Assembly (NCBI RefSeq): GCF_023349185.1 | Contig: NZ_JAKIKY010000001.1 | Location: forward strand, 434,001 to 498,000 | Length of the DNA: 64,000 nt | Reading direction: 5' to 3' | Source of the DNA: Shewanella aquimarina | GTDB lineage: Bacteria; Pseudomonadota; Gammaproteobacteria; Enterobacterales; Shewanellaceae | Translations under genes and position numbers: made by a program | Notes under the pieces: generated by a model | Told to the model about the DNA's origin: nothing | The model's database searches: none | Seen by the model: only the letters and a program-made list of their open reading frames with translations | Shown: in pieces, positions 45,884 to 54,473 of the stretch | How positions within the stretch are numbered: position 1 is the first letter of the stretch | How the letters are laid out: each line of letters starts with the position of its first letter

Positions 45884-46996
45884 ATGTACTACACCTCGAC
45901 GGAGCTCAATCAACACTCCTCTATCATGAGTAAGCTGGCACACCTTCATGCCACCACCCAGGCCAAGCTGCCGCAGATCACCCGCATCGCCGTCGCCCTA
46001 TTCGACGAAACCACCGACATAGTGCGCACCTTCATCTATAGCGGCAAGCCCTCGCCTCTCAATCACTATCAGGCTAATCTCAGCCGGTGCCACTCCCTGT
46101 TGGAGATTGCCCGCTTCAGAGAGGCAAGAATCGTCCAGGACCTTGGGATCTACAGAGACAGCCGACACGAACACGCCATCAAGATCTATGAGGCGGGCTA
46201 TCGCAGCAGCTATACCCTGCCCCTGCTTTCGGGCAATACTCTGCTAGGCTTTATCTTCTTTAACGGCGACGATAAAGAGGTGCTGGACAAGCGCTGCGTG
46301 GAACATCTGGATCTCATCGGCAACCTGCTGGCCCTGATGGTGATCAACGAGCTGAGCGAGGTGAACACCCTGGCCTCGACCATGAAGACAGCCATAGATG
46401 TCACCCATTTTCGCGACCCGGAAACCGCCGGCCACCTGAGTCGTATGGCTCACTACTCACGCCTGATCGCCCAGCGTCTGGCGGATGAGAGAGGCCTAAA
46501 CGATCACTTTATCGAACATATCTTCATGTTTGCCCCCCTGCACGATATCGGCAAGATCACCGTGCCCGACGAGATCTTGTTTAAGCGGGGTCCGCTCACC
46601 TTAGATGAGCGCGCCGAGATGCAGAAACACTGTGAATCGGGTCGGGATCTCATCGACAAATTACTCTGTAACTACCGCCTGAGTAACCTGGACCATACCC
46701 AGATGCTGCGTAATATCGTGCTCTATCACCACGAGGCGATAGATGGCTCTGGCTACCCCACCAGCCTAAGAGGCGACGAGGTGCCTATCGAGGCGAGAAT
46801 AGTGGCGGTGGCCGACGTATTTGATGCCCTCACCAGTGAGCGCCCCTATAAATCCGCCTGGACCAATAGCGATGCCTTTGCCGAACTCGAACGCCTATCG
46901 GGCAGCAAGCTGGACGCCGATTGTGTCGCCGCGCTCCATGAGGCGCTGCCCGAGGTGCTCAGGATACAGAGTACCTTCGACTCTACCGAGTTCTAG
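45884..46996 (+). CDS. HD-GYP domain phosphodiesterase with N-terminal GAF-like sensor
   Basis: 370 aa. The first 160 residues look like a GAF domain (ARIVQDLGIYRD, SYTLPLLSGNTLLGFIFFNG). The HD-GYP domain follows: DPETAGHLSRMAHYSRLIA, the metal motif LHDIGKITVPDEIL, and YHHEAIDGSGYP. It should hydrolyse c-di-GMP and may oppose the cyclase at 30.5 kb. The ATG at 45884 has GGGAGGG just upstream; an ATG at 45872 has none. Confidence 0.93.
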   Translation: MYYTSTELNQHSSIMSKLAHLHATTQAKLPQITRIAVALFDETTDIVRTFIYSGKPSPLNHYQANLSRCHSLLEIARFREARIVQDLGIYRDSRHEHAIKIYEAGYRSSYTLPLLSGNTLLGFIFFNGDDKEVLDKRCVEHLDLIGNLLALMVINELSEVNTLASTMKTAIDVTHFRDPETAGHLSRMAHYSRLIAQRLADERGLNDHFIEHIFMFAPLHDIGKITVPDEILFKRGPLTLDERAEMQKHCESGRDLIDKLLCNYRLSNLDHTQMLRNIVLYHHEAIDGSGYPTSLRGDEVPIEARIVAVADVFDALTSERPYKSAWTNSDAFAELERLSGSKLDADCVAALHEALPEVLRIQSTFDSTEF

Positions 46997-47072
46997 AAGC
47001 CGAGGCGCTAAAGCAAAGTAAATGAAATTGAGAAGGGAATAGACTCAGAGCATTAGAGCAAGGGAAAGCAAA

Positions 47073-47102
47073 GGCCCGCCAAGCCAGGGCGCTGGCAGGC
47101 CT
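47073..47102 (-). terminator. terminator of the porin gene
   Basis: On the minus strand GGCCTGCCA and TGGCGGGCC pair around a GC-rich middle, followed by TTTGCTTT. Confidence 0.65.
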
Positions 47103-47125
47103 AAAACGCTAGCAAGAGGCGGTTA

Positions 47126-47884
47126 TTAGAAACGACCCACTACGCCAAGACCAATGTTCACGCCGTCGAAGTCTGAATCCAACACGCGTGCCACTTGGAA
47201 GTTGGCCGAGAAGTTGTCTGAAATACGCAGCCAGTAAGCGGTTCTCACATCGAACGTATCATCATCGTCGGTGTTGGTGTAACCCAGACCCACAGACCAG
47301 GCATTGTTCACATACCAATCGGCACCCAGGTTGATCATGTCGTCATCGTCACCATGAGTCCAGCTAGCCTGCAGATCCACACCGGCAGTCGATTGCAATG
47401 CGATGTAGCTGCGCACTTTCACACCATAGGTCTCTTCAATACCTTCATCGCCATCGTTATAGAAGGCTGAAACAGCAGAAGAATCGTTGAAGTAGTAACC
47501 CACTTCCGCGCCATAGGTGTCAAAATCAAAATGTGCGTAGTCGTGCTTCTGATAGTTCACACCAACAAACCACTTAGAGGCAAACACATAAGTGCCGTCG
47601 ATACCGTAAGAATCCAGGTCGGCATCATCGAAGTTGCTGTAATGAGCACCCAGGTTAGAGCTCTGCGCCAGGAAGCCGTTTAGGGCATATGGGCTGCTGC
47701 TCTGGTCCACAGGCGTGACATAGTAGCGGTAGTTCGCGTTCCAGATACCATCGCCAAACTCTTCAGAGTTAGAGTAGTAGTTCAGGCCGGCTTCGTGTTG
47801 AAAGGCGTTGTCCTGGGCAGCGATGGCGCTCATGCTGCTAAGACCAAGAAGAATGGCAACGGCTGTTACTGATTTTTTCATCAA
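47126..47884 (-). CDS. putative outer-membrane porin
   Basis: 252 aa with a signal peptide (KKSVTAVAILLGLSSMSAIAA). The body is strongly acidic with alternating beta-strands: GLNYYSNSEEFGDGIWNANYRYYV, YGIDGTYVFASKWFVGVNYQ, YGAEVGYYF. It ends GLGVVGRF with the terminal Phe. It looks like a 12- to 14-strand barrel of the short Shewanella porin type. Substrate unknown. The ribosome site is GGGAA before the ATG pair. Confidence 0.82.
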   Translation of the reverse strand: MMKKSVTAVAILLGLSSMSAIAAQDNAFQHEAGLNYYSNSEEFGDGIWNANYRYYVTPVDQSSSPYALNGFLAQSSNLGAHYSNFDDADLDSYGIDGTYVFASKWFVGVNYQKHDYAHFDFDTYGAEVGYYFNDSSAVSAFYNDGDEGIEETYGVKVRSYIALQSTAGVDLQASWTHGDDDDMINLGADWYVNNAWSVGLGYTNTDDDDTFDVRTAYWLRISDNFSANFQVARVLDSDFDGVNIGLGVVGRF

Positions 47885-48120
47885 TGTATTCCCTTATATT
47901 TATGAAGCTAGGAGAATAAAAGACAAAAAATAGAAAGGTGCTTTACACAATCCATTGTAATTTTCTGATATTTATACAAATAAATATCCTGCGCTCTCCT
48001 AGCGGCGCTAACGATACGCCATAGTTTAGGAAAAGCGCAATAAAAACTTCATAAAAGCCCAGCGAAACTACATTCACCAAAACTTTAAGCTACACGCAGG
48101 TAACAATTGAAACCTAAAGG

Positions 48121-48852
48121 CTACAATTTGCCTTGTGCCGTTTTCGCCTGCTCACGCTCATCGAGGAGCAACATCCCCTGGGTGATCGCCTGCACCGCCC
48201 GCGACTTAAATTCGCGCCGATACAGGGTATAGACCACGACTAGGCTAGCGACGATAAACAGCAGCGGATGGAAGAACCAGCCAAGCACGGCCATCGAGAA
48301 ATAGTAGGAACGCAGGCCATAGTTGTAGGCGTGGGCCGCCCTGTCCTGCACTATGGCCATCTGCAGCGCATAGGCCTTTAGCTGCTCATCACCACCGCTT
48401 TTGTCAACCGGCGTCGCCCCCACCATGACATTGAGAAAACCATACTGGCGCATGGACCAGGTAAACTGAAAAAACGCCATGACGAAGATTAACGTCAGTA
48501 TGCCGAGCTTCAACTGAATCAACATATGAATCGGCGGTGCCGTCATGGGGATAGAGGCGATCACCGCCTCCAGCCTTTCGACCTGGGCAAACAGGGTCAA
48601 GACACCGGCGAGCACCAACATGGTAGTGCTGGCAAAGAAGGTAATATTACGCTCCAGGTTGGCCAGCAGCGCCGCCTCGGCCACTCTTACCTCGCGGCCC
48701 AGCAGTTGATACATCCAGTGAATTCTGTGCTGATGCAGACAACGGGCGATACAGTTGGTGTTCTTGGCCTTCTTGCGGGCGAAGCGGGCGTAACCTATCC
48801 AGCAGCTAAAGAAACAGGTCACGGCGATAAGGTCGAGCAGATAATCATTCAT
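48121..48852 (-). CDS. DUF599 family membrane protein
   Basis: 243 aa with four to five TMs (LLDLIAVTCFFSCWIGYARF, ITFFASTTMLVLAGVLTLF, LKLGILTLIFVMAFFQFTW, YYFSMAVLGWFFHPLLFIVASLVVVY). RNITFFASTT is the conserved DUF599 signature. Function unknown. A perfect palindrome CTTGTTAACAAG (48864-48875) and the 98-nt hairpin lie upstream. Confidence 0.85.
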   Translation of the reverse strand: MNDYLLDLIAVTCFFSCWIGYARFARKKAKNTNCIARCLHQHRIHWMYQLLGREVRVAEAALLANLERNITFFASTTMLVLAGVLTLFAQVERLEAVIASIPMTAPPIHMLIQLKLGILTLIFVMAFFQFTWSMRQYGFLNVMVGATPVDKSGGDEQLKAYALQMAIVQDRAAHAYNYGLRSYYFSMAVLGWFFHPLLFIVASLVVVYTLYRREFKSRAVQAITQGMLLLDEREQAKTAQGKL

Positions 48853-49234
48853 TGTGGATTCAACTTGTTAACAAGGGTCTGTTTATCTTTCAGGTTTAAT
48901 TTTTGTTCAATATAAACGCGTTTTGCTCAAGGCGCGTGCTGTGTCGCATAGTTATTCTATGCAAATGGCACGCAACAAGGAGCAGAGCGTGTTTAGGTGA
49001 ACCCTTCGGGCTGCTAAGGCTCATTTAATCATAGCCCATTGATATTGCAACTCGATTTCCACTGCGCTGCGCACCTATCCCGTGTGATTTTTGTGCAATC
49101 ATTCTTAGGCTATACCTGCATACAATTCTTAGCTAAGATGGTCAATAAATTGTTACCTCCATGTACAACCACATGAGACCTGTTAACAATTGCAACCCAC
49201 CAAAATACAAGAGTTTAATAATAAAGGATTATTT
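48853..49234. other. 382-bp intergenic region with a large hairpin
   Basis: Between the divergent DUF599 and S41 peptidase genes. It contains the palindrome CTTGTTAACAAG (48864-48875), the 98-nt nested inverted repeat described separately, and AATTGTTA/TAACAATT (49148-49191). No gene is seen. Confidence 0.6.
48905..49002 (+). ncRNA. 98-nt nested inverted repeat: structured RNA or miniature repeat element
   Basis: Four nested helices: GTTCA (48905) with TGAAC (48998); the 15-nt arm 48914-48928 with 48980-48994; GCGTGC (48934) with GCACGC (48968); and GCATAG (48946) with CTATGC (48957), closing a TTATT loop. The 15-bp helix has three mismatches in DNA, all of which are G-U pairs in the plus-strand transcript but A-C in the minus. 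That hints the plus-strand RNA is the folded form. A repeated extragenic element is the main alternative. Confidence 0.5.
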
Positions 49235-50779
49235 ATGAAGTCAATCTCAAATACTCTGATCACAAGTCTGATTGCATCTGGCCTCTTGCTCACAGGCTGT
49301 GGCGGCGGTGGTGATAGTTCTGGGCCAAGTACAGGCACAGTGAAGTGGGTCGAGGGAGAATTTATCCCCTATGCACAACTGGCCAACCAATGCGATGCGG
49401 ATCTCAAGGAAAAGCTCTGGTTACGCTCATGGAGCAACGACACCTATCTCTGGTACAGCGAGATCATCGACAGGGATCCGGCCCCTTACCAGGTCCTGGA
49501 ATATTTTGCTCGCCTAAAAACCGAAAACCTGTCCGCCTCGGGCGAGCCGAAAGACAAGTACCACTACTCTATGCCCACCAGCGAATGGGAACAGCTCAAC
49601 CAATCGGGCGCGTCCGTGGGTTATGGGATGACAGTCTATGTGCAACAGCGCAGTGACAAGACAGACAGGAAAATCACCGTCGCCTACACTGAACCCAATT
49701 CTCCCGCGACCAACGCCAATATCGCCCGTGGTACTGTCGTTGTCAGTATCGATGGCGTGAACGTGAAAGATGCCAGCGACAGTGCCTCGATAGGCATTCT
49801 CAACAAGGGCCTGTTCCCGGAGAACCCAGGTCAGCAGACACGCTTCACCCTTCAAGATCTCGGCGCCAGCCAGACACGCGAAGTGGTGCTAACGGCGCAA
49901 ACCGTGGTCTCGACACCAGTGAAGAATACCAAGGTACTCTCTACCCCATCGGGTACCATAGGCTATATGCAGTTTAACGCTCATATCGCCACCGCAGAAC
50001 GCGGCCTATTCGATGCCATCAACACACTGGCCAATGCCAAGGTCGACGACCTGGTGTTAGACCTGCGCTACAACGGCGGCGGTTTACTGGCCATGGCCAG
50101 CCAACTGGGCTACATGATTGCCGGAGAGCAGGCGACGAAAGATCGTATCTTCGAGAACATTAGCTTCAATGACAAATATCCCACCAAGAATCCTGTCACG
50201 GGTGAAACCCTAACACCTCGACCTTTTTACGATAAGACCTTCGGCTTTAACACCAGCCTCTTGTCGAGCGGACAGAGCCTACCCAGCCTCAACCTCTCCC
50301 GGGTATATATACTCACTACCGACAGAACCTGCTCCGCCAGTGAGGCGCTGATCAACAGCCTGCGTGGCATAGATGTCGAGGTGATTCAGATTGGCGGTAC
50401 TACCTGTGGTAAGCCCTATGGCTTCTACCCGACCCCCAACTGTGCAACTACCTACTTTACGATTCAATTTAAGGGGGTAAACGACAAGGGCTTCGGCGAC
50501 TATTCAGATGGTTTCGTCCCCAGCAGCAGCCCGACGCTGCAAAGCGAAGTGCCTGGCTGTGACATAGCAGATGACTTTAGCCACGCCCTGGGCGATAAAG
50601 AGGAGAGCCAGCTAGCTGCGGCGCTCTACTACCGTGACAACAATAGCTGTCCTACCCAGGTAGCAAAAGCGTCCCGTACCCAGGCGAAACCTCAGTTTAT
50701 CGATGTCGGTTATATGCTGGAAGATACCCGCAATCAAAATATTCTACTCAATAACCGTATCCTGACTCAGCCTAAGTAG
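49235..50779 (+). CDS. S41-family (C-terminal processing type) peptidase, lipoprotein
   Basis: 514 aa. The lipobox LLLTGC puts the acylated Cys at residue 22, followed by GGGG. A PDZ-like region (TVYVQQRSDK through GTVVVSIDGVNVKDASD) precedes the tail-specific protease core: DDLVLDLRYNGGGLLAMASQLG, the Ser in TCSASEALINSLRG and the Lys in TTCGKPYGF form the Ser-Lys dyad region. AAAGGA precedes the ATG at 49235. Tethered to the envelope. A small lipoprotein gene follows 5-8 bp downstream. Confidence 0.9.
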   Translation: MKSISNTLITSLIASGLLLTGCGGGGDSSGPSTGTVKWVEGEFIPYAQLANQCDADLKEKLWLRSWSNDTYLWYSEIIDRDPAPYQVLEYFARLKTENLSASGEPKDKYHYSMPTSEWEQLNQSGASVGYGMTVYVQQRSDKTDRKITVAYTEPNSPATNANIARGTVVVSIDGVNVKDASDSASIGILNKGLFPENPGQQTRFTLQDLGASQTREVVLTAQTVVSTPVKNTKVLSTPSGTIGYMQFNAHIATAERGLFDAINTLANAKVDDLVLDLRYNGGGLLAMASQLGYMIAGEQATKDRIFENISFNDKYPTKNPVTGETLTPRPFYDKTFGFNTSLLSSGQSLPSLNLSRVYILTTDRTCSASEALINSLRGIDVEVIQIGGTTCGKPYGFYPTPNCATTYFTIQFKGVNDKGFGDYSDGFVPSSSPTLQSEVPGCDIADDFSHALGDKEESQLAAALYYRDNNSCPTQVAKASRTQAKPQFIDVGYMLEDTRNQNILLNNRILTQPK

Positions 50780-50787
50780 GAATTATG

Positions 50788-51177
50788 ATGAAACGCTTAA
50801 TTCGTATCATGGTCAGCACTATGCCATTAGCGCTCATGGGCTGCTCACTTCAGGCTCAAGACGCTGCTTTGCCAGAACCTGTGCCTGCAATAGTCAGCGA
50901 ACCCAGTGCCGAGAGTCTGGCCGAGCTGGAAAACGCCATCGCCAAACTGTTGCAGATGAACAAGGTGACCCTGGCGGCAGATGCATTTACCCAAAACAGT
51001 CGATTGGCGCTGGAGCGCACTCCCCATACGGATCCTAACGGTCAGCTGTTAATGGGCCGCAGCTTCGAGCTGCCGCAAATAGTGCAGCTTTGGATAAGCG
51101 GTGATAAGTGTTTTGTCGCAGATGCCGAGGAGCATCGCAGTGCGCCCCTGACAGTGACTCGCTGCACTCCTGAATAA
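50788..51177 (+). CDS. small lipoprotein, function unknown
   Basis: 129 aa. The signal peptide ends in LALMGC (lipobox). The mature part is helical and acidic, then basic, with one disulfide-capable Cys pair (DKCFVADA, VTRCTPE). It is translationally close to the S41 peptidase gene, so it is probably cotranscribed and perhaps a partner or substrate (inference). The second ATG (50788) has better spacing to AGGA than 50785. Confidence 0.72.
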   Translation: MKRLIRIMVSTMPLALMGCSLQAQDAALPEPVPAIVSEPSAESLAELENAIAKLLQMNKVTLAADAFTQNSRLALERTPHTDPNGQLLMGRSFELPQIVQLWISGDKCFVADAEEHRSAPLTVTRCTPE

Positions 51178-51247
51178 ACGATGTGGAATAAACCAGGCTG
51201 AATACAATCAGCCAGGCTATCTGCCCTGAAGATGAGTCTTCCCCACG

Positions 51248-51277
51248 ACGGCTGCTTGCCCAAAGCAGCCGTTTTTT
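51248..51277 (+). terminator. intrinsic terminator of the S41-lipoprotein operon
   Basis: ACGGCTGCTT/AAGCAGCCGT, a perfect 10-bp stem with a 5-nt loop, then a run of T. Confidence 0.92.
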
Positions 51278-51496
51278 ATGGTCAGCAGACTCTTATCTGG
51301 TCGCCACCAACCTCATCATCATGGCTGGATGATCTTAATATCCGCCACACAGTGACTCATAGTTCAAAGCCATTAGCAGCCCTCAAGCGTCATCAGGCTC
51401 GAGGATTACATTTGGCGAGAAAGGCATTCCCCTCTCTATAGCAGTCCGACTGCCCAATAGAACCGTCGGCAATGAGTTAGTACATATCCTTCTAAA

Positions 51497-51512
51497 TGTA
51501 ACAATTGTTACA
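51497..51512. promoter_or_regulatory. 16-bp perfect palindrome, candidate operator of the TonB receptor gene
   Basis: TGTAACAATTGTTACA, perfectly self-complementary, 58 bp before the ATG. It does not match a Fur box. The core TAACAATTG also occurs at 48101 and 49184. Confidence 0.5.
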
Positions 51513-51569
51513 GTGATACTATCCCGCCCTTCTCATTATTGTTTTACATACATTTTATTAAGAGGCCTT

Positions 51570-53963
51570 ATGCGCTTAGCTGTTTCCGCATTAGCAGTGT
51601 CATCTGCACTCATCCTTCCTAACGTCCAAGCTGAAGATCAACAAGCCAGCTTCGAAAAAATCGAGATCATAGGTTCACGTATCGCACTGCGTACCGCCAC
51701 AGATAGCGTGGCGCCGGTGGACATTATCACCGCCGAGCAGCTCGAATCGACGGGGATGACAGAAACGGCTAAAGCTCTGCAATTTGCCGCACCAAGTTAC
51801 AGCTTTCCATTCTCATCGGTAACCGATGGCTCTGATGCCGTACGCCCGGCGAGCCTGCGTGGCCTGTCACCGGATCACACCCTAGTGCTGGTCAACGGTA
51901 AGCGTCGCCACGGCTCGGCATTGGTCCACTTAAGCGGCACTGTCGGTAAAGGCTCCTCTAACGTCGACTTAAACGCCATTCCAATGACGGCCATCAAACG
52001 TATCGAGATCCTACGTGACGGCGCATCGGCCCAGTATGGTTCCGACGCTATCGCCGGCGTCATCAACGTGGTGCTAAAAGACAGTGAACAGGGTGGTAGC
52101 CTGTCGGCACAAGCGGGCCAAACCTACGCCGGTGACGGTGAACAGTGGCGAGTGGGTGCCAACCATGGTATCGCCCTGGGTGACGATGGCTTCGTCAATG
52201 TCTCGCTCGAGGCCCACCACAAAGACAGCACTAACCGCGCTGGGTTAGATCCTCGCCAGCAGTATCCGGAATTGGCCGATGGTTCGCTCGACCCTCGTGA
52301 AGCCAGCTTTAATCGAAAGAGCCACCAGGTTGGTGATGCCGAATACGACAACTTAGGCTTGTTTATCAACGCCGCCAAGGCCATCTCAGATAACGGCGAG
52401 CTATACGCCTTCGGTGGCGTGAGCAAACGCGAAACCAAATCTGGGGCCTTCTACCGCAGAGCCCTAGATAAGCGTAACTTAACCGAAATTTATCCCGATG
52501 GTTTCTTGCCACAGATCAACCCCGACATTATCGACACCTCGATAGTGCTTGGCTATGAATTCAGCCTGGGCGAATGGGATATAGATACCTCCGCAGGCCA
52601 CGGCGAAAATGCATTTAACTACAATATTGTTAACACATTAAACGCATCTTTAGGCCCCGACAGCCCAACGCAGTTCGATGCAGGCACATTATCGACCCGT
52701 GAAACCAACTTAAACATCGATGCGTCACGCTATTTTTCCTTTGCAAATGACTCAGAGATACTCTTTGCCACAGGTATTTCATGGCGCCAAAATGGCTACC
52801 AGATCGAGGCTGGCGAGAGTGGTTCCTACATCAATAGTGGTTTTGATAACCGCGCCGCCGGTAGCCAGGGATTTTCGGGCTTTACCCCAGAATCTGAAGT
52901 CGACGAGACCCGCAACAACACAGGCGTTTATGTCGAGCTGGAAAACCAGTTAACCGATGATTTTTACTGGGCGGCGGCGCTGCGTTACGAGGACTATTCA
53001 GACTTCGGCGACAACACCAGCTGGAAGCTGGCGGGCCGTTATGATTTTACCGACAACTTAGCGCTGCGCGGCACCATCAACACAGGCTTTAGAGCACCTA
53101 GCGTGCAGCAGCTGTACTTCAGCAATATCTCTACCCTGTTCAATCCAGATCCTGTCACGGGTCAGTTGGTTCCGACAGAATCGGGTACGTTCAACACCCT
53201 GTCACCGGTAACGAAAGGCTTGGGGATCAACGAGCTGGCTCCAGAGTTATCACAATCTTTCAGTCTGGGTCTGGTCTATCGTAACGATGCCGGCCTGGCG
53301 CTGACCTTGGATGCCTATCAAATCTCAGTCGATGACCGCATCATCTTGTCGAGCTCAGTCACGCCTGATGATTCACCGGCGGTCGCCGAGGCCTTGGCAG
53401 GCACCAATGCCGAGTCGGCGCGCTTCTTCATCAACGCGGTCGATACCCGCACCCGTGGCGTCGATCTGGTGATAAGCCAGGACTTTGATATCGGTTCCTG
53501 GGGCGACCTGCAAGCCAACCTGGCCTATGCCTATAACAAAACGGAAATACAAGACATCCATTTCCCGCAGATCTTAGACGGTGTAGGTAAAGAGCTCTTC
53601 AATCGTATCGAACAAACCCGTATGACCTCGGCGACGCCAAATAACACGGGCAACCTGGGGCTCACCCATAGACTCGGCGACTTCAAGACTAACATTCGTC
53701 TAAGCTACTTCGGCGACTATACTGTGGGTTATTCATCGGGCGACGTAAATTACAGCGACCAGTGGATAATGGATCTGTCGGTGCAGTATGCGGCAACCGA
53801 TGCACTAAGCTTTACCGCCGGGGCGCAAAACCTGTTTGATGTCTACCCAGAGAAGCGTCCAGACAGCAATAATTTCAATGGTATCTTCGTCTACCCATTA
53901 ACCAACACCCCGTTTGGTTTTAATGGTGGTTACTTCTTCTTAGAAGCGAAATATACCTACTAA
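51570..53963 (+). CDS. TonB-dependent receptor
   Basis: 797 aa with a signal peptide (MRLAVSALAVSSALILPNVQA). The plug starts FEKIEIIGSRI (TonB box) and contains LRGLSPDHTLVLVNGKRRHGSAL and the conserved RIEILRDGASAQYGSDAIAGVINVVLK. The barrel ends GGYFFLEAKYTY. The GKRRH-SALVH plug form is common in receptors for sugars, peptides or unknown substrates rather than siderophores. There is no Fur box, in contrast to the receptor at 22.4 kb. The ATG at 51570 has AGAGG upstream and begins the signal peptide. Confidence 0.92.
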   Translation: MRLAVSALAVSSALILPNVQAEDQQASFEKIEIIGSRIALRTATDSVAPVDIITAEQLESTGMTETAKALQFAAPSYSFPFSSVTDGSDAVRPASLRGLSPDHTLVLVNGKRRHGSALVHLSGTVGKGSSNVDLNAIPMTAIKRIEILRDGASAQYGSDAIAGVINVVLKDSEQGGSLSAQAGQTYAGDGEQWRVGANHGIALGDDGFVNVSLEAHHKDSTNRAGLDPRQQYPELADGSLDPREASFNRKSHQVGDAEYDNLGLFINAAKAISDNGELYAFGGVSKRETKSGAFYRRALDKRNLTEIYPDGFLPQINPDIIDTSIVLGYEFSLGEWDIDTSAGHGENAFNYNIVNTLNASLGPDSPTQFDAGTLSTRETNLNIDASRYFSFANDSEILFATGISWRQNGYQIEAGESGSYINSGFDNRAAGSQGFSGFTPESEVDETRNNTGVYVELENQLTDDFYWAAALRYEDYSDFGDNTSWKLAGRYDFTDNLALRGTINTGFRAPSVQQLYFSNISTLFNPDPVTGQLVPTESGTFNTLSPVTKGLGINELAPELSQSFSLGLVYRNDAGLALTLDAYQISVDDRIILSSSVTPDDSPAVAEALAGTNAESARFFINAVDTRTRGVDLVISQDFDIGSWGDLQANLAYAYNKTEIQDIHFPQILDGVGKELFNRIEQTRMTSATPNNTGNLGLTHRLGDFKTNIRLSYFGDYTVGYSSGDVNYSDQWIMDLSVQYAATDALSFTAGAQNLFDVYPEKRPDSNNFNGIFVYPLTNTPFGFNGGYFFLEAKYTY

Positions 53964-53984
53964 TTCATATCCGTTCATAACACT

Positions 53985-54013
53985 AAAACAGGCCATCTAT
54001 GGCCTGTTTTTTT
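53985..54013 (+). terminator. terminator of the TonB receptor gene
   Basis: AAAACAGGCCAT/ATGGCCTGTTTT with a 2-nt central gap and a T-run. Confidence 0.9.
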
Positions 54014-54104
54014 ATCTCGACCAGCCATCAAGGTGAGAGCTTAGGCAACTTGTCCCCATCGCTGCGCTGTGTGAAAATCGACAACATGCAACTGAGGGGA
54101 AAAT

Positions 54105-54290
54105 ATGACACAAGCAGCGAATGATTCGGCCAGCGCTAAGACAGGCCTAGATGACGCAAGTGATGAGATTAAACTCGCCGTAGACCTTATTTATCTTCTG
54201 GAGAGCCATGAGATTGAGCCAGATGTGGCACTGGCGGCATTAGAGATAGTCAAACAGGACCTACAGAGAAAACTGAGCAAAGGAAATTGA
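54105..54290 (+). CDS. rsmS: RsmS/YbaM family protein (DUF2496)
   Basis: 61 aa. DEIKLAVDLIYLLESHEIEPDVALAALEIVKQDLQRKL aligns with E. coli YbaM (DDVKLAVDLIVLLEENQI and so on), the pleiotropic regulator RsmS of Pectobacterium. The N-terminal 17 residues are variable. AGGGG precedes the ATG. Its molecular action is unknown. Confidence 0.85.
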   Translation: MTQAANDSASAKTGLDDASDEIKLAVDLIYLLESHEIEPDVALAALEIVKQDLQRKLSKGN

Positions 54291-54423
54291 AGAAAGGAAT
54301 TTGAGCGAGGCTAACAGTTAGCTCCTTACATTCAGGGATTCACGCTTTCACTTGCGGCTCATTCAATACTCCAACTCATTGCTCTCTTTCATTACGCCCA
54401 TCTACTGCTAATGAATTAACCAT

Positions 54424-54453
54424 AAAAAAAACGCAGCCTAGGCTGCGTTTTTT
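54424..54453 (-). terminator. terminator of the S8 protease gene
   Basis: The palindrome CGCAGCCTAGGCTGCG (54432-54447) with A and T runs, 20 bp past the protease stop on the minus strand. Identical core to the terminator at 35419. Confidence 0.92.
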
Positions 54454-54473
54454 GTGTTACTCAGGGACACTGT

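Larger units (their letters stand above)
51178..51569. other. 392-bp intergenic region
   Basis: Contains the terminator at 51248-51277 and the perfect palindrome at 51497-51512. A 69-codon frame begins inside the terminator and is not credible. Nothing else was recognised. Confidence 0.55.

Noticed and set aside
51232..51441. 69-codon plus-strand frame after the small lipoprotein gene
   Set aside because: It begins inside the intrinsic terminator and has no ribosome site or recognisable domain.
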